Shown here piece after piece: positions 48,539-56,920 of a DNA stretch of 64,000 nt. Every line of letters starts with the position of its first letter. Within the stretch, counting starts at the first letter, position 1. The translations under genes and the position numbers were made by a program. The DNA comes from Beduini massiliensis (GTDB taxonomy: Bacteria > Bacillota_I > Bacilli_A > Erysipelotrichales > Coprobacillaceae). The stretch lies in assembly GCF_000829905.1 (NCBI RefSeq), contig NZ_CDPP01000003.1, forward strand, positions 310,001 to 374,000, read 5' to 3'. A model generated the notes under the pieces. It ran no database searches. It saw nothing but the letters and a program-made list of their open reading frames with translations, and was not told where the DNA came from.

Positions 48539-49630
48539 ATGAAACCGATTAAAATAATATTAGCTCTTATTCTGTCATTAACGTTGGTAGGCTGTCAAAG
48601 CTCTTCATCAAAATATCAATATTTAAAAGATTCTTTTACAGGACCTTTTGATACCGTGATTGAATATATGGCTTATGTCAAATCTCAAAAAGAGTTTGAT
48701 ACTCAGATGAAACTGATCAAAGAAGAATTGACACGCTTAGATCAATTGTTTGATAAATATACCAGTTATGAAGGATTAAACAACATTAAGACGATCAATG
48801 ATAATGCGGGAGTAAAACCGGTAAGTGTTGATCCGGTGATTGTGGACATGCTTCAAAAATCAGTAACAGATTATAAGACTGTTTCAACAAAAGTGAATAT
48901 TGCGATGGGATCGGTCTTATCTTTATGGCATGATTCGCGTGATAACGCAGTGGATGGGGTTGGGGTTCCCCCTAGCACCAGTCAATTGGAAGAAGCCAGT
49001 CAGCATATGAATATTGATTCTGTAGAGATTGATACGATCAATAATACAGTCTATATTTCTGATCCAAAAACATCTATCGATGTTGGAGCGACGGCAAAAG
49101 GGTATGCAATTGAATATGTTAAACAGGTCTTGATTGATAGTGGTGTAGAAGCATTCCTGATTTCGGGTGGTGGCAATATCGCCAGCTATGGTGAGAGAAA
49201 GATCAAAGCAAATGGCAATGAAAATGTCCCTAGAAGCAAAAATGAATTTTTAGTTGGCATTGAATCACCCAACAACGGTGCCTATAGTGATGGGAAATAT
49301 CCGGCAATGATCATCGCCGATAATAAAGCCATCGTGACGAGTGGTGATTATCAGCGTAACTTTAAAGATAAAGACGGAAATGTTTACAGCCATCTGGTTG
49401 ATCCGGATACCCTTTATCCGGCAACTTATTTCAGATCTGTCAGCATCATTACGGAAGATTCCGGTTATGCCGACTTCTTGTCTTCTACTTTGTTTTTACT
49501 TCCCTATGAAGAAGGAAAGACATTAGTTGAATCATTAGAAGGCGTTGAAGCGGTGTGGCTGTTGAATGATGGAACTGTTCAGTATACCGATGGATTAGTG
49601 GAAGGCGATAATTTTCATTTAAACAGATAA
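48539..49630 (+). CDS. apbE: FAD:protein FMN transferase (lipoprotein ApbE)
   Basis: Attaches FMN from FAD to threonine of FMN_bind domains outside the cytoplasmic membrane. At 363 residues it has a signal peptide with lipobox LVGC (Cys19) and the ApbE fold: FTGPFDTVIEYMAY, VNIAMGSVLSLWHDSRD, SIDVGATAKGYAIEYVKQ, FLISGGGNIASYGERK and ITEDSGYADFLSSTLFLL (metal-binding region). It follows the rnf operon and the flavoprotein-like lipoprotein, its likely substrates being RnfD, RnfG and perhaps the lipoprotein. The start follows GAGGAGGAACTT; a terminator follows. Confidence 0.95.
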   Translation: MKPIKIILALILSLTLVGCQSSSSKYQYLKDSFTGPFDTVIEYMAYVKSQKEFDTQMKLIKEELTRLDQLFDKYTSYEGLNNIKTINDNAGVKPVSVDPVIVDMLQKSVTDYKTVSTKVNIAMGSVLSLWHDSRDNAVDGVGVPPSTSQLEEASQHMNIDSVEIDTINNTVYISDPKTSIDVGATAKGYAIEYVKQVLIDSGVEAFLISGGGNIASYGERKIKANGNENVPRSKNEFLVGIESPNNGAYSDGKYPAMIIADNKAIVTSGDYQRNFKDKDGNVYSHLVDPDTLYPATYFRSVSIITEDSGYADFLSSTLFLLPYEEGKTLVESLEGVEAVWLLNDGTVQYTDGLVEGDNFHLNR

Positions 49631-49650
49631 GCGAGGAAACTCGCTTTTTG
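49629..49650 (+). terminator. Terminator of apbE
   Basis: AAGCGAG-GAAA-CTCGCTT followed by TTTG; includes the stop codon region. Confidence 0.85.
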
Positions 49651-49710
49651 TATGATTTTATTGCATTTATAAATTAATGATGATAACATACCTAGTGGGA
49701 GGATACGAAT

Positions 49711-49953
49711 ATGAAAATGAGTTATCAAACAGTAGGCGTATGCGCGAAGCGAATTGATTTGGAAGTGGAAGATGGAATTATTAAAGATGTGAAATTTGTT
49801 GGCGGATGTGCCGGGAATACATTAGGAATATCAAAACTGGTAAAAGGCATGAAAGCGGAAGAAGTCATTGAAAAATTAGAAGGAAACCGCTGCGGAGCGA
49901 AACCGACCTCATGTCCGGATCAGTTGGCAAAAGCATTAAAAGAAGCTCTTTAA
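49711..49953 (+). CDS. TSCPD-domain protein (TIGR03905 family)
   Basis: An 80-residue stand-alone TSCPD domain, the small Cys-containing module also found at the end of some ribonucleotide reductases. Signatures are GVCAKRIDLEVEDGIIKDV, GGCAGNTLGISKLVKGM and CGAKPTSCPDQLAKAL. Conserved cysteines suggest metal or nucleotide-linked redox binding, but the function is unknown. The start follows GGGAGGATACGAAT. It is monocistronic, with its own terminator. Confidence 0.9.
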   Translation: MKMSYQTVGVCAKRIDLEVEDGIIKDVKFVGGCAGNTLGISKLVKGMKAEEVIEKLEGNRCGAKPTSCPDQLAKALKEAL

Positions 49954-49980
49954 TACCACGTTGGTGGTATTTTTATTTTA
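49952..49980 (+). terminator. Terminator of TSCPD gene
   Basis: AATACCAC and GTGGTATT pair around GTTG, then TTTATTTT. Confidence 0.88.
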
Positions 49981-50031
49981 AAATAAGTATGCTTAAATCA
50001 TCTGATACATATAGTGTAGTAGGTGATCATG

Positions 50032-50346
50032 ATGATAATGGTAAAAAAAATAAGAGAATTGCAGTTTCTCTGTGCAATATTATTATTTCTACAGTTTTTC
50101 TTTTCTTATTGGGGAGTCTTATTTCATGCAATGGCAGTGATTTTATCCGTCATTGTTATTTGTAATACTAAAATGTTCCGATGCATTGATGCCAGATACA
50201 ATTACTGGATCATAGGTTTGTTTCTTTATCGGATTGCATTGCGTCAATGGTATTATCAATTTCAAATCTGTGCGGCGATTTATGCCATTGTCAGCATCTA
50301 TATTATTGTTTTGTTAGTCATCTGTACGTACCGCTGTATCATTTAG
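50032..50346 (+). CDS. Hypothetical small membrane protein
   Basis: I do not recognise this 104-residue protein. It is strongly hydrophobic, with about three to four membrane segments (LQFLCAILLFLQFFF, VLFHAMAVILSVIVICN, YWIIGLFLYRIAL, YAIVSIYIIVLLVICTY) and six cysteines. Several near starts exist (GTG 50023, ATG 50029, 50032, 50038); 50032 best fits AGGTG at 50021-50025. It lies just before the dnaE promoter with no terminator between. It could be a real lineage-specific gene; coding potential is moderate. Confidence 0.55.
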   Translation: MIMVKKIRELQFLCAILLFLQFFFSYWGVLFHAMAVILSVIVICNTKMFRCIDARYNYWIIGLFLYRIALRQWYYQFQICAAIYAIVSIYIIVLLVICTYRCII

Positions 50347-50356
50347 GACTTGTTTC

Positions 50357-50385
50357 TTTATAAATCAGAAAAACAATGGTATAAT
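50357..50385 (+). promoter_or_regulatory. Promoter of dnaE-polA-mutM
   Basis: TTTATA (50357-50362), a 17-base spacer and TGG-TATAAT (50380-50385), an extended -10, about 20 bases before the ATG. Confidence 0.65.
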
Positions 50386-50405
50386 ATTTTAAAGGTGGTG
50401 ATAGA

Positions 50406-53400
50406 ATGTTCGGACATTTGCAAGTGTATAGTGGTTATAGTTTTCAAGAAAGTACTATGCTAGTGAAAGACATTGTCACCCAAGCAAAAAAATTTGGTCA
50501 AAATACGGTAGCACTAACGGATAAAAATAATTTGTTTGGTATGGTGGAATTTTATAAGCTCTGCTTAAAAGAAGAAATTAAACCTATTTTAGGAATGGAA
50601 GCTGATATTTTGATTGAAGATGAAAAATATCCTTTTGTACTCCTTGCGAAAGATACGGAAGGTTATTTTCATTTATGTAAAATTTCGACCATGATTCAGT
50701 TAGGCGAGGAGGTCACTTTAGAAAGTTTAGCCGGCTTTCAGCCTCACCTTTTTATACTGACCCCCGGGCAGAATGGTATTTTAGAACGTTTAATCACGAA
50801 AGAACTTTATAATGAAGCACTGCGTCATCTTGTGCATTTTAAAGAATTGTTTAAAGATCATTTTTATATTAATCTTCATCGCCATCAGATTGCTTTGCAA
50901 GAGAAGGTCAATGAACATCTCATGTCAATGGCGAAAATGCATTACATTAAAGTGGTCTGTTCGAATCAAGTCAGTTATTTAGATAAAAAGGATGCGTTAG
51001 GATTGGATTTAGTCAACGCCAGCAAGTTGGGAGCAACTTTTGATCCTACCCATCAGCCGATTACTCAGGAAAAATATTTTAAATCGACAAGTGAGATGGA
51101 AGCATTGTTTGAACCGGAGATTATCAATGAAACGATTCAGCTGATCTTATCTATCGATGCCAAGATTCCAATGGATGAACTGCATTTACCGAAATATCCT
51201 GTTCCTCATAATGGAAGCAGTCAGGAATATTTAAAACAGCTTTGTATTCTCGGGTTAAAGAAGCGTTTCGCTAATCAAAAAGTGCCGCCGGAATACGTTG
51301 AGCGTTTACGAGAAGAACTTGCAGTCATTACGAAAATGAACTACTGTGATTATTTCTTGATTGTCTGGGACTACGTTAAATATGCGAAATCACACGGCAT
51401 TTTAGTAGGACCGGGAAGAGGATCGGCGGCAGGAAGTTTAGTTTCTTATGTTTTAGGCATTACGAATTGTGATCCGATTCACTATAATCTGTTGTTTGAA
51501 CGTTTCTTAAATGTGGAAAGAATTTCGATGCCGGATATTGATATTGATTTTCAGGATGATCGTCGTGAAGAAGTGGTTTCGTATGTCGTTGAAAAATATG
51601 GGAACCGCCATGTAGCTGGGATCGTCACTTTTAATACATATGGACCAAGAGTAGCCATTAAGGATTTAGGAAAGGTCATTAAAGTACCATTGCCTAGATT
51701 AGAACGTCTGGCTTCTCAGGTACCTACTTCCTACAAAACTAAAAAATCAGCATTGCAGATGTATCAGGGCAATGCCAGTTTTCAAATAGAAGTGGATAAA
51801 GATGAACATTATCGTTATATGATGCCAAGTGTATTCTTAATTGAGCGCTTGCCCCGCAACATTTCACAGCATGCTGCCGGCGTTATTTTATCTTCTCAGC
51901 CATTAGATGAGCTGATTCCTTTAGTCTATGGACCGAGTGGTTTCTTGATGAGCCAATATTCCAAAGATTATATTGAAGAAGTGGGCTTGCTTAAAATGGA
52001 TTTCTTGGGCTTGCGTAATCTAACCGTCATTGATTATATCTTAAAATCGATTGAAAAAAATACAGGAGAGAAAATTAATATCAATACGATTCCTTTGGAT
52101 GATAAAAAAGTGTATGAACTGATTGCGGCAGGAGATACGTTTGGCGTATTTCAACTAGAATCGGATGGGATGAAACAGCTCTTAAGAAAAATGAAGGTGA
52201 GCTGTTTTGACGATATTATTGCAGCAAACGCTTTATTCAGACCGGGACCGATGGAAAATATTCCTCTGTTTTTAGCACGAAAACATGGGGAAAGTCCTGT
52301 GGAATCATTGCATCCCGATTTGGATCAAATATTAAAACCAACATATGGAGTAATGATCTATCAGGAGCAGCTGATGCAGGTGGCGCAAAGGCTAGCAGGC
52401 TTCTCTTTGGCAAAAGCAGATATTTTGCGTAAAGCAACCTCTAAGAAAGAAACTAAACTGATGGAATCTTTAAAGGTTGAATTTATTGAAGGTGCATTAA
52501 AAAACGGGTATGATGAAACTCTGGCAAATAAAGTTTTTGAATTGATATTGAAGTTTGCCAATTATGGGTTTAATAAATCCCATTCTGTTGCTTATGCTTA
52601 CGTAGCCTATCAGATGGCTTATTTAAAAGTCCATTATCCTTTGGAATTCTTTGCCGCTTTAATTTCCAGTGAATCCGGGTCAACGACAAGCAAGCTTTCT
52701 TTGATACAGGAAGGGAAGAAATATGGCGTAACCTTGCTTCCACCATCTATCAATCGCTCAACAGAGCGCTTTAAAGTAGAAGATCATAATATTCGTTATG
52801 CTTTGACAGCTATTAAAAATGTGGGAGATGCTGTCTATAAAGAAATTGAAGCCATCCGTCAAGATGGATTATTCAGTGATATTTTTGATTTTTTTATTCG
52901 TATCTATCAGCATCGTATTTCGGCTAAGACGATCGAATCATTGATTGATGCCGGAGCTTTGGATGAATTTGGTTATTCACGAGCGATGATGAAAGAAAAT
53001 ATTTCTATTCTTTTAGAATACAGTGAGGTGTATTCGAAGCTGGGAATTACAGATAAACCGATTTTAAAAGTAGCAGAAGATCAATATCTTGAACGTTTGG
53101 AAAAAGAAAAAGAAGTGTTGGGGATTTATTTATCCAAACATCCTTTGTCTTTATATCGTGAGAAACTGAACTTTGCCACCGTGCCAATTTTTGAATATGA
53201 AAAGCATCTTGGACAAAAAGTAATCAGTGTATTGGCCATTCAGCGTGTCAAGGTAATTAATGATAAAAGAGGGCAGACAATGTGCTTTGTTACCTTCTAT
53301 GATGAAAATGACCAAGTAGATGGCGTTGTTTTCTCGCAGAATTATGAAAGATATCAAGAGATAATTAAAAGAGGAAACGTTTGTTTAGTGGAAGGCAAAG

Positions 53401-53456
53401 TGGATCGTAAAACGAATTTATCGATTACTGTCAACCAATTAAAACGTTTAAAATAG
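50406..53456 (+). CDS. dnaE: DNA polymerase III alpha subunit (DnaE)
   Basis: A 1016-residue replicative polymerase of the DnaE type, shorter than the E. coli form. The N-terminal PHP domain has lost its first metal-binding motif (HLQVYSGYSF in place of HLHxHSxYS), so no PHP proofreading is expected. Polymerase motifs are intact: GPGRGSAAGSLVSYVLGIT and PDIDIDFQDDRR with catalytic aspartates. The helix-hairpin-helix and an OB fold (ISVLAIQRVKVINDKRGQTM) follow. It heads an apparent operon with polA and mutM, a grouping that suggests a repair-linked expression unit. Confidence 0.95.
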   Translation: MFGHLQVYSGYSFQESTMLVKDIVTQAKKFGQNTVALTDKNNLFGMVEFYKLCLKEEIKPILGMEADILIEDEKYPFVLLAKDTEGYFHLCKISTMIQLGEEVTLESLAGFQPHLFILTPGQNGILERLITKELYNEALRHLVHFKELFKDHFYINLHRHQIALQEKVNEHLMSMAKMHYIKVVCSNQVSYLDKKDALGLDLVNASKLGATFDPTHQPITQEKYFKSTSEMEALFEPEIINETIQLILSIDAKIPMDELHLPKYPVPHNGSSQEYLKQLCILGLKKRFANQKVPPEYVERLREELAVITKMNYCDYFLIVWDYVKYAKSHGILVGPGRGSAAGSLVSYVLGITNCDPIHYNLLFERFLNVERISMPDIDIDFQDDRREEVVSYVVEKYGNRHVAGIVTFNTYGPRVAIKDLGKVIKVPLPRLERLASQVPTSYKTKKSALQMYQGNASFQIEVDKDEHYRYMMPSVFLIERLPRNISQHAAGVILSSQPLDELIPLVYGPSGFLMSQYSKDYIEEVGLLKMDFLGLRNLTVIDYILKSIEKNTGEKININTIPLDDKKVYELIAAGDTFGVFQLESDGMKQLLRKMKVSCFDDIIAANALFRPGPMENIPLFLARKHGESPVESLHPDLDQILKPTYGVMIYQEQLMQVAQRLAGFSLAKADILRKATSKKETKLMESLKVEFIEGALKNGYDETLANKVFELILKFANYGFNKSHSVAYAYVAYQMAYLKVHYPLEFFAALISSESGSTTSKLSLIQEGKKYGVTLLPPSINRSTERFKVEDHNIRYALTAIKNVGDAVYKEIEAIRQDGLFSDIFDFFIRIYQHRISAKTIESLIDAGALDEFGYSRAMMKENISILLEYSEVYSKLGITDKPILKVAEDQYLERLEKEKEVLGIYLSKHPLSLYREKLNFATVPIFEYEKHLGQKVISVLAIQRVKVINDKRGQTMCFVTFYDENDQVDGVVFSQNYERYQEIIKRGNVCLVEGKVDRKTNLSITVNQLKRLK

Positions 53457-53468
53457 AAAGGAATCAAT

Positions 53469-56066
53469 ATGGAAAAAATTGTTTTAATCGATGGGAACTC
53501 CCTTTTATATAGTGCCTACCATGCCACGGCTTATACCGGAAACTTTATGCGAACCAGTCATGGGGTACCGATGAATGCCGTATCCGGGTTTGCCAACATG
53601 ATCGAAAAACTGATGCAGTCAGCACCGGATTATGTTTTTGTAGCCTTTGATTATGGTAAGAAAACTTTTAGAAATGAACTAATGGGAGATTACAAAGGAA
53701 CACGTAAGGAGACAGATGAAGAATTGATTTGTCAGTTCCCGATTGCCAGAGACTATTTAAAAGCCCGCGGTATCATTTATCAGGAAATTGAAGGATACGA
53801 AGCTGACGATATTATTGGAACCCTTTCTGTTGAAGCAAAAAAGAGAGGCATCCATGTCGATATTGTCACTAAGGACAAAGATATGATGCAGCTGGTAGAT
53901 GAAAATACTACTGTTCTGCGTAATACAACGGGTGTTTCGGAGATGGTAGAGATGACACCGGAGACAGTATTTGAAAAATATGGCATTCGCCCCGATCAGT
54001 TCAAGGACTTTTTGGGATTAATGGGCGATGCCGCAGATAATATACCGGGAATCAAAGGTGTAGGTGAAAAAACGGCAGTTAAATTGCTGACCCAATTTGA
54101 AAGTATTGAAAACATGGCAGAACATGCCGATGAAATTAAAGGCAAGCTCGGAGAAAAAATTCGTGATCAAATCGAAGATGCATTCTTATCCAAAAAGATT
54201 GCCACTATCAAAACAGATGTACCCATGGAAATTGAGTTTGAACACTATCGCAATACCGGTTTTGATACAGAAGTATTATCTGCTTTTTGCCGAGAATATG
54301 AAATGAACACTTTATTAAGAAAAATATCCACAGTAGTTCCTGACCAAAGTGAGACGATCATGAAACAAGTGACCATAATGCCGTCGTTGACAAAAGATTT
54401 TGCTTTGAGCGTTGCGGTTTATGATCATAATTATCACAAAAGCATTGTTTTGGGATATGGTGTGTATAATAAAGATTTCTGCGGTTATATCAGCTATGAA
54501 GATGCTTTAGCCGATGAAAACTTTAAAAAGGTATTAAAAGATCCGGCAATCAAGAAATATGGCTATGATATCAAAAAGTGCATGATTGCTTCAAAATGGA
54601 ATGGCATTGACATAGCCGGTTATGATTTTGACTTACAGTTATCTTCTTATATCTTGAATCCAAGTCTAAAAGATGAAATTAAATTAGTAATGGATTTCCA
54701 TGGCGATCATTCTCTGCCTTTTAGTGAAGAAATTTTTGGTAAAGGGGCAAAAAGAAAAGTTCCTGAAAACGATGTTCTAACGCAGTATTATGGAAAGATC
54801 GCAAAAGGAATTTATGAGATCAAGGCACATGTAGAAGAACAATTGCGAGAGCAGGAACAATATGATCTTTATTATAATTTAGAACTGCCGGTGGCTTATA
54901 TCTTGGCAGATATGGAATTTACCGGAGTGAAAGTGGATCGTCAATCATTAAAAGACATGGAGCAGGATTTCAATGAAACGATTCAGCAGTTAGAAAAAGA
55001 AATTCATCTATTAGCGGGAGTAGAGTTTAATATTGCTTCACCCAAGCAATTAGGAGAAGTATTATTTGAAAAACTGCAGCTGCCCAATGGCAAAAAAACC
55101 AAAACCGGATACTCGACATCTGTTGATGTATTAGAAAAACTTGCACCGATTCATCCGATCATTGATAAAGTATTAAAATATCGTGCGATTACTAAATTAT
55201 ACTCAACCTATATCATCGGTTTACAGGAACAAATTTTTATGGATGGCAAGATTCACACGATGTATAATCAGGCATTAACGCAGACCGGACGTTTATCATC
55301 GACTGATCCTAACTTGCAGAATATTCCTATTCGCAGTGAAGAAGGAAGAATGATACGTAAAGCTTTTATACCGTCTTTGGATTATATTGTATCATTTGAC
55401 TACTCACAGATTGAATTAAGAGTGTTGGCACATATGGCGAATGTTCAGGCATTGATTGATGCTTTTAATCAAGATATGGATATTCATACTAAAACTGCTC
55501 AGGATATTTTTGATGTAAGCGAAGTAGACAGTAATATGCGTCGTCAGGCAAAAGCCATCAACTTTGGAATTATTTACGGAATGAGTGATTTTGGTTTATC
55601 GGAACAAATCGGAGTACCGGTGAATGTTGCGAAAGCGTTTATTCAAAAATATTTTGAGACCTATCCGGGAATTAAGGAATTCATGGATAAAGAGATTGAA
55701 TTCTGCAAAGAAAATGGGTATGTCGCTACGATTTTAAACCGTAAACGCTACATTAAAGAAATTAATGAGAAAAATTATATGGTACGTGAACTTGGAAAAC
55801 GTTTAGCGATGAATTCGCCTATTCAAGGAAGCGGAGCCGATATCTTAAAGTTGGCGATGATCAAAGTGGATGAAGCCATGAAAGCCAAACAACTGAAATC
55901 AAAAATGATCTTACAAGTACATGATGAATTGATTTTTGATGTCAAAAAAGAGGAATTAGACGTCATGATGGGGCTGATTAAAGAATGCATGGAAAGTGCA
56001 GTCGAACTAAGAGTAAAACTAAAAGCGGATGGCGCTTACGGTAAATCTTGGTACGAATTAAAATAG
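53469..56066 (+). CDS. polA: DNA polymerase I
   Basis: An 865-residue family A polymerase for gap filling and primer removal. Residues 1-290 are the 5'-3' exonuclease (IDGNSLLYSAYHA, GYEADDIIGTL, GLMGDAADNIPGIKGVGEKT). The middle 3'-5' exonuclease domain lacks the usual DxE metal ligands (SVAVYDHN), as in Bacillus Pol I, so it should not proofread. The polymerase domain has YSQIELRVLAHMA, RRQAKAINFGIIYGMSDFGL and VHDELIFDV. It starts 12 bases after dnaE with AAAGGAATCAAT. Confidence 0.97.
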   Translation: MEKIVLIDGNSLLYSAYHATAYTGNFMRTSHGVPMNAVSGFANMIEKLMQSAPDYVFVAFDYGKKTFRNELMGDYKGTRKETDEELICQFPIARDYLKARGIIYQEIEGYEADDIIGTLSVEAKKRGIHVDIVTKDKDMMQLVDENTTVLRNTTGVSEMVEMTPETVFEKYGIRPDQFKDFLGLMGDAADNIPGIKGVGEKTAVKLLTQFESIENMAEHADEIKGKLGEKIRDQIEDAFLSKKIATIKTDVPMEIEFEHYRNTGFDTEVLSAFCREYEMNTLLRKISTVVPDQSETIMKQVTIMPSLTKDFALSVAVYDHNYHKSIVLGYGVYNKDFCGYISYEDALADENFKKVLKDPAIKKYGYDIKKCMIASKWNGIDIAGYDFDLQLSSYILNPSLKDEIKLVMDFHGDHSLPFSEEIFGKGAKRKVPENDVLTQYYGKIAKGIYEIKAHVEEQLREQEQYDLYYNLELPVAYILADMEFTGVKVDRQSLKDMEQDFNETIQQLEKEIHLLAGVEFNIASPKQLGEVLFEKLQLPNGKKTKTGYSTSVDVLEKLAPIHPIIDKVLKYRAITKLYSTYIIGLQEQIFMDGKIHTMYNQALTQTGRLSSTDPNLQNIPIRSEEGRMIRKAFIPSLDYIVSFDYSQIELRVLAHMANVQALIDAFNQDMDIHTKTAQDIFDVSEVDSNMRRQAKAINFGIIYGMSDFGLSEQIGVPVNVAKAFIQKYFETYPGIKEFMDKEIEFCKENGYVATILNRKRYIKEINEKNYMVRELGKRLAMNSPIQGSGADILKLAMIKVDEAMKAKQLKSKMILQVHDELIFDVKKEELDVMMGLIKECMESAVELRVKLKADGAYGKSWYELK

Positions 56067-56072
56067 AGAATA

Positions 56073-56891
56073 ATGCCAGAATTACCGGAAGTTGAAACAA
56101 TCCGAAGAACCTTGCAGGGACCTCTTATCAATCGGACGATTGAATCGATTGAAGTCCTTTATGCCCCCATCATTGAAGATGAAACTGAATTGTTTATCCA
56201 GCAAATCACACATCAAAAAATCATGGATATCGATCGTGTTGGCAAGTATCTGATCTTTGTCTTAGAAAACGATGCATTCATCTCTCACCTAAGAATGGAG
56301 GGAAAATATTATATCGTTCCCAAAGATACTGCTTATACCAAACATTGTCATGTGATCTTTCATTTAAACGATGATTTGGATCTGCGTTATTATGATACAC
56401 GTAAGTTTGGGCGTATGAAGCTTGTCAATGTTCACCATTATCGTCAGGAACTTCCTCTTGCTAAACTGGGCAAAGAGCCTTTTGACATTGACCCCAAGGC
56501 ACTCTATCAGCTTCTTAAAAAAACCGGACGGCCTATTAAAGAGGTTCTGCTCGATCAGTCGGTTATCTTAGGTATTGGTAATATTTATGCGAATGAGATT
56601 TGTTTTAGGATGAAAATCAACCCGATAGCGCCTGCGAATCATTTAACCTTAAAACGTGTGAAGGAATTAGTTGCGATTTCGATTGAAGTATTGAATGAAG
56701 CGATCGCCCAAGGAGGAACGACTATTCATACCTTTAGCGCAAATGGTATTGATGGTTTATTTCAAGTCCGTTTAAATGTTCATGGTAAAAAAGGACAGCC
56801 ATGTCCGGTGTGTGGCAGTCCGATCGAAAAGATTCAAGTAGGAGGACGCGGAACCTATTATTGTAAGAAATGTCAGCGCAAGAAAACATAA
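56073..56891 (+). CDS. mutM: Formamidopyrimidine-DNA glycosylase
   Basis: Removes oxidised purines such as 8-oxoguanine. The N-terminus MPELPEVETIRR supplies the catalytic Pro2 and Glu3; the beta-hairpin Lys lies in RVGKYLIFVL; the helix-two-turn-helix reads LLDQSVILGIGNIYANEICF; the C-terminal zinc finger CPVCGSPIEKIQ...CKKCQ is complete. At 272 residues it is standard. It follows polA by 6 bases without a strong ribosome site, so translation may depend on polA. Confidence 0.96.
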   Translation: MPELPEVETIRRTLQGPLINRTIESIEVLYAPIIEDETELFIQQITHQKIMDIDRVGKYLIFVLENDAFISHLRMEGKYYIVPKDTAYTKHCHVIFHLNDDLDLRYYDTRKFGRMKLVNVHHYRQELPLAKLGKEPFDIDPKALYQLLKKTGRPIKEVLLDQSVILGIGNIYANEICFRMKINPIAPANHLTLKRVKELVAISIEVLNEAIAQGGTTIHTFSANGIDGLFQVRLNVHGKKGQPCPVCGSPIEKIQVGGRGTYYCKKCQRKKT

Positions 56892-56920
56892 AAGGAATCC
56901 AAACGGATTCCTTTATTTTT
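56890..56920 (+). terminator. Terminator after mutM (possibly bidirectional)
   Basis: AAAGGAATCC and GGATTCCTTT pair around AAAC, then ATTTTTT. On the other strand it closes the PAS-GGDEF-EAL gene with a shorter T tail. Confidence 0.88.
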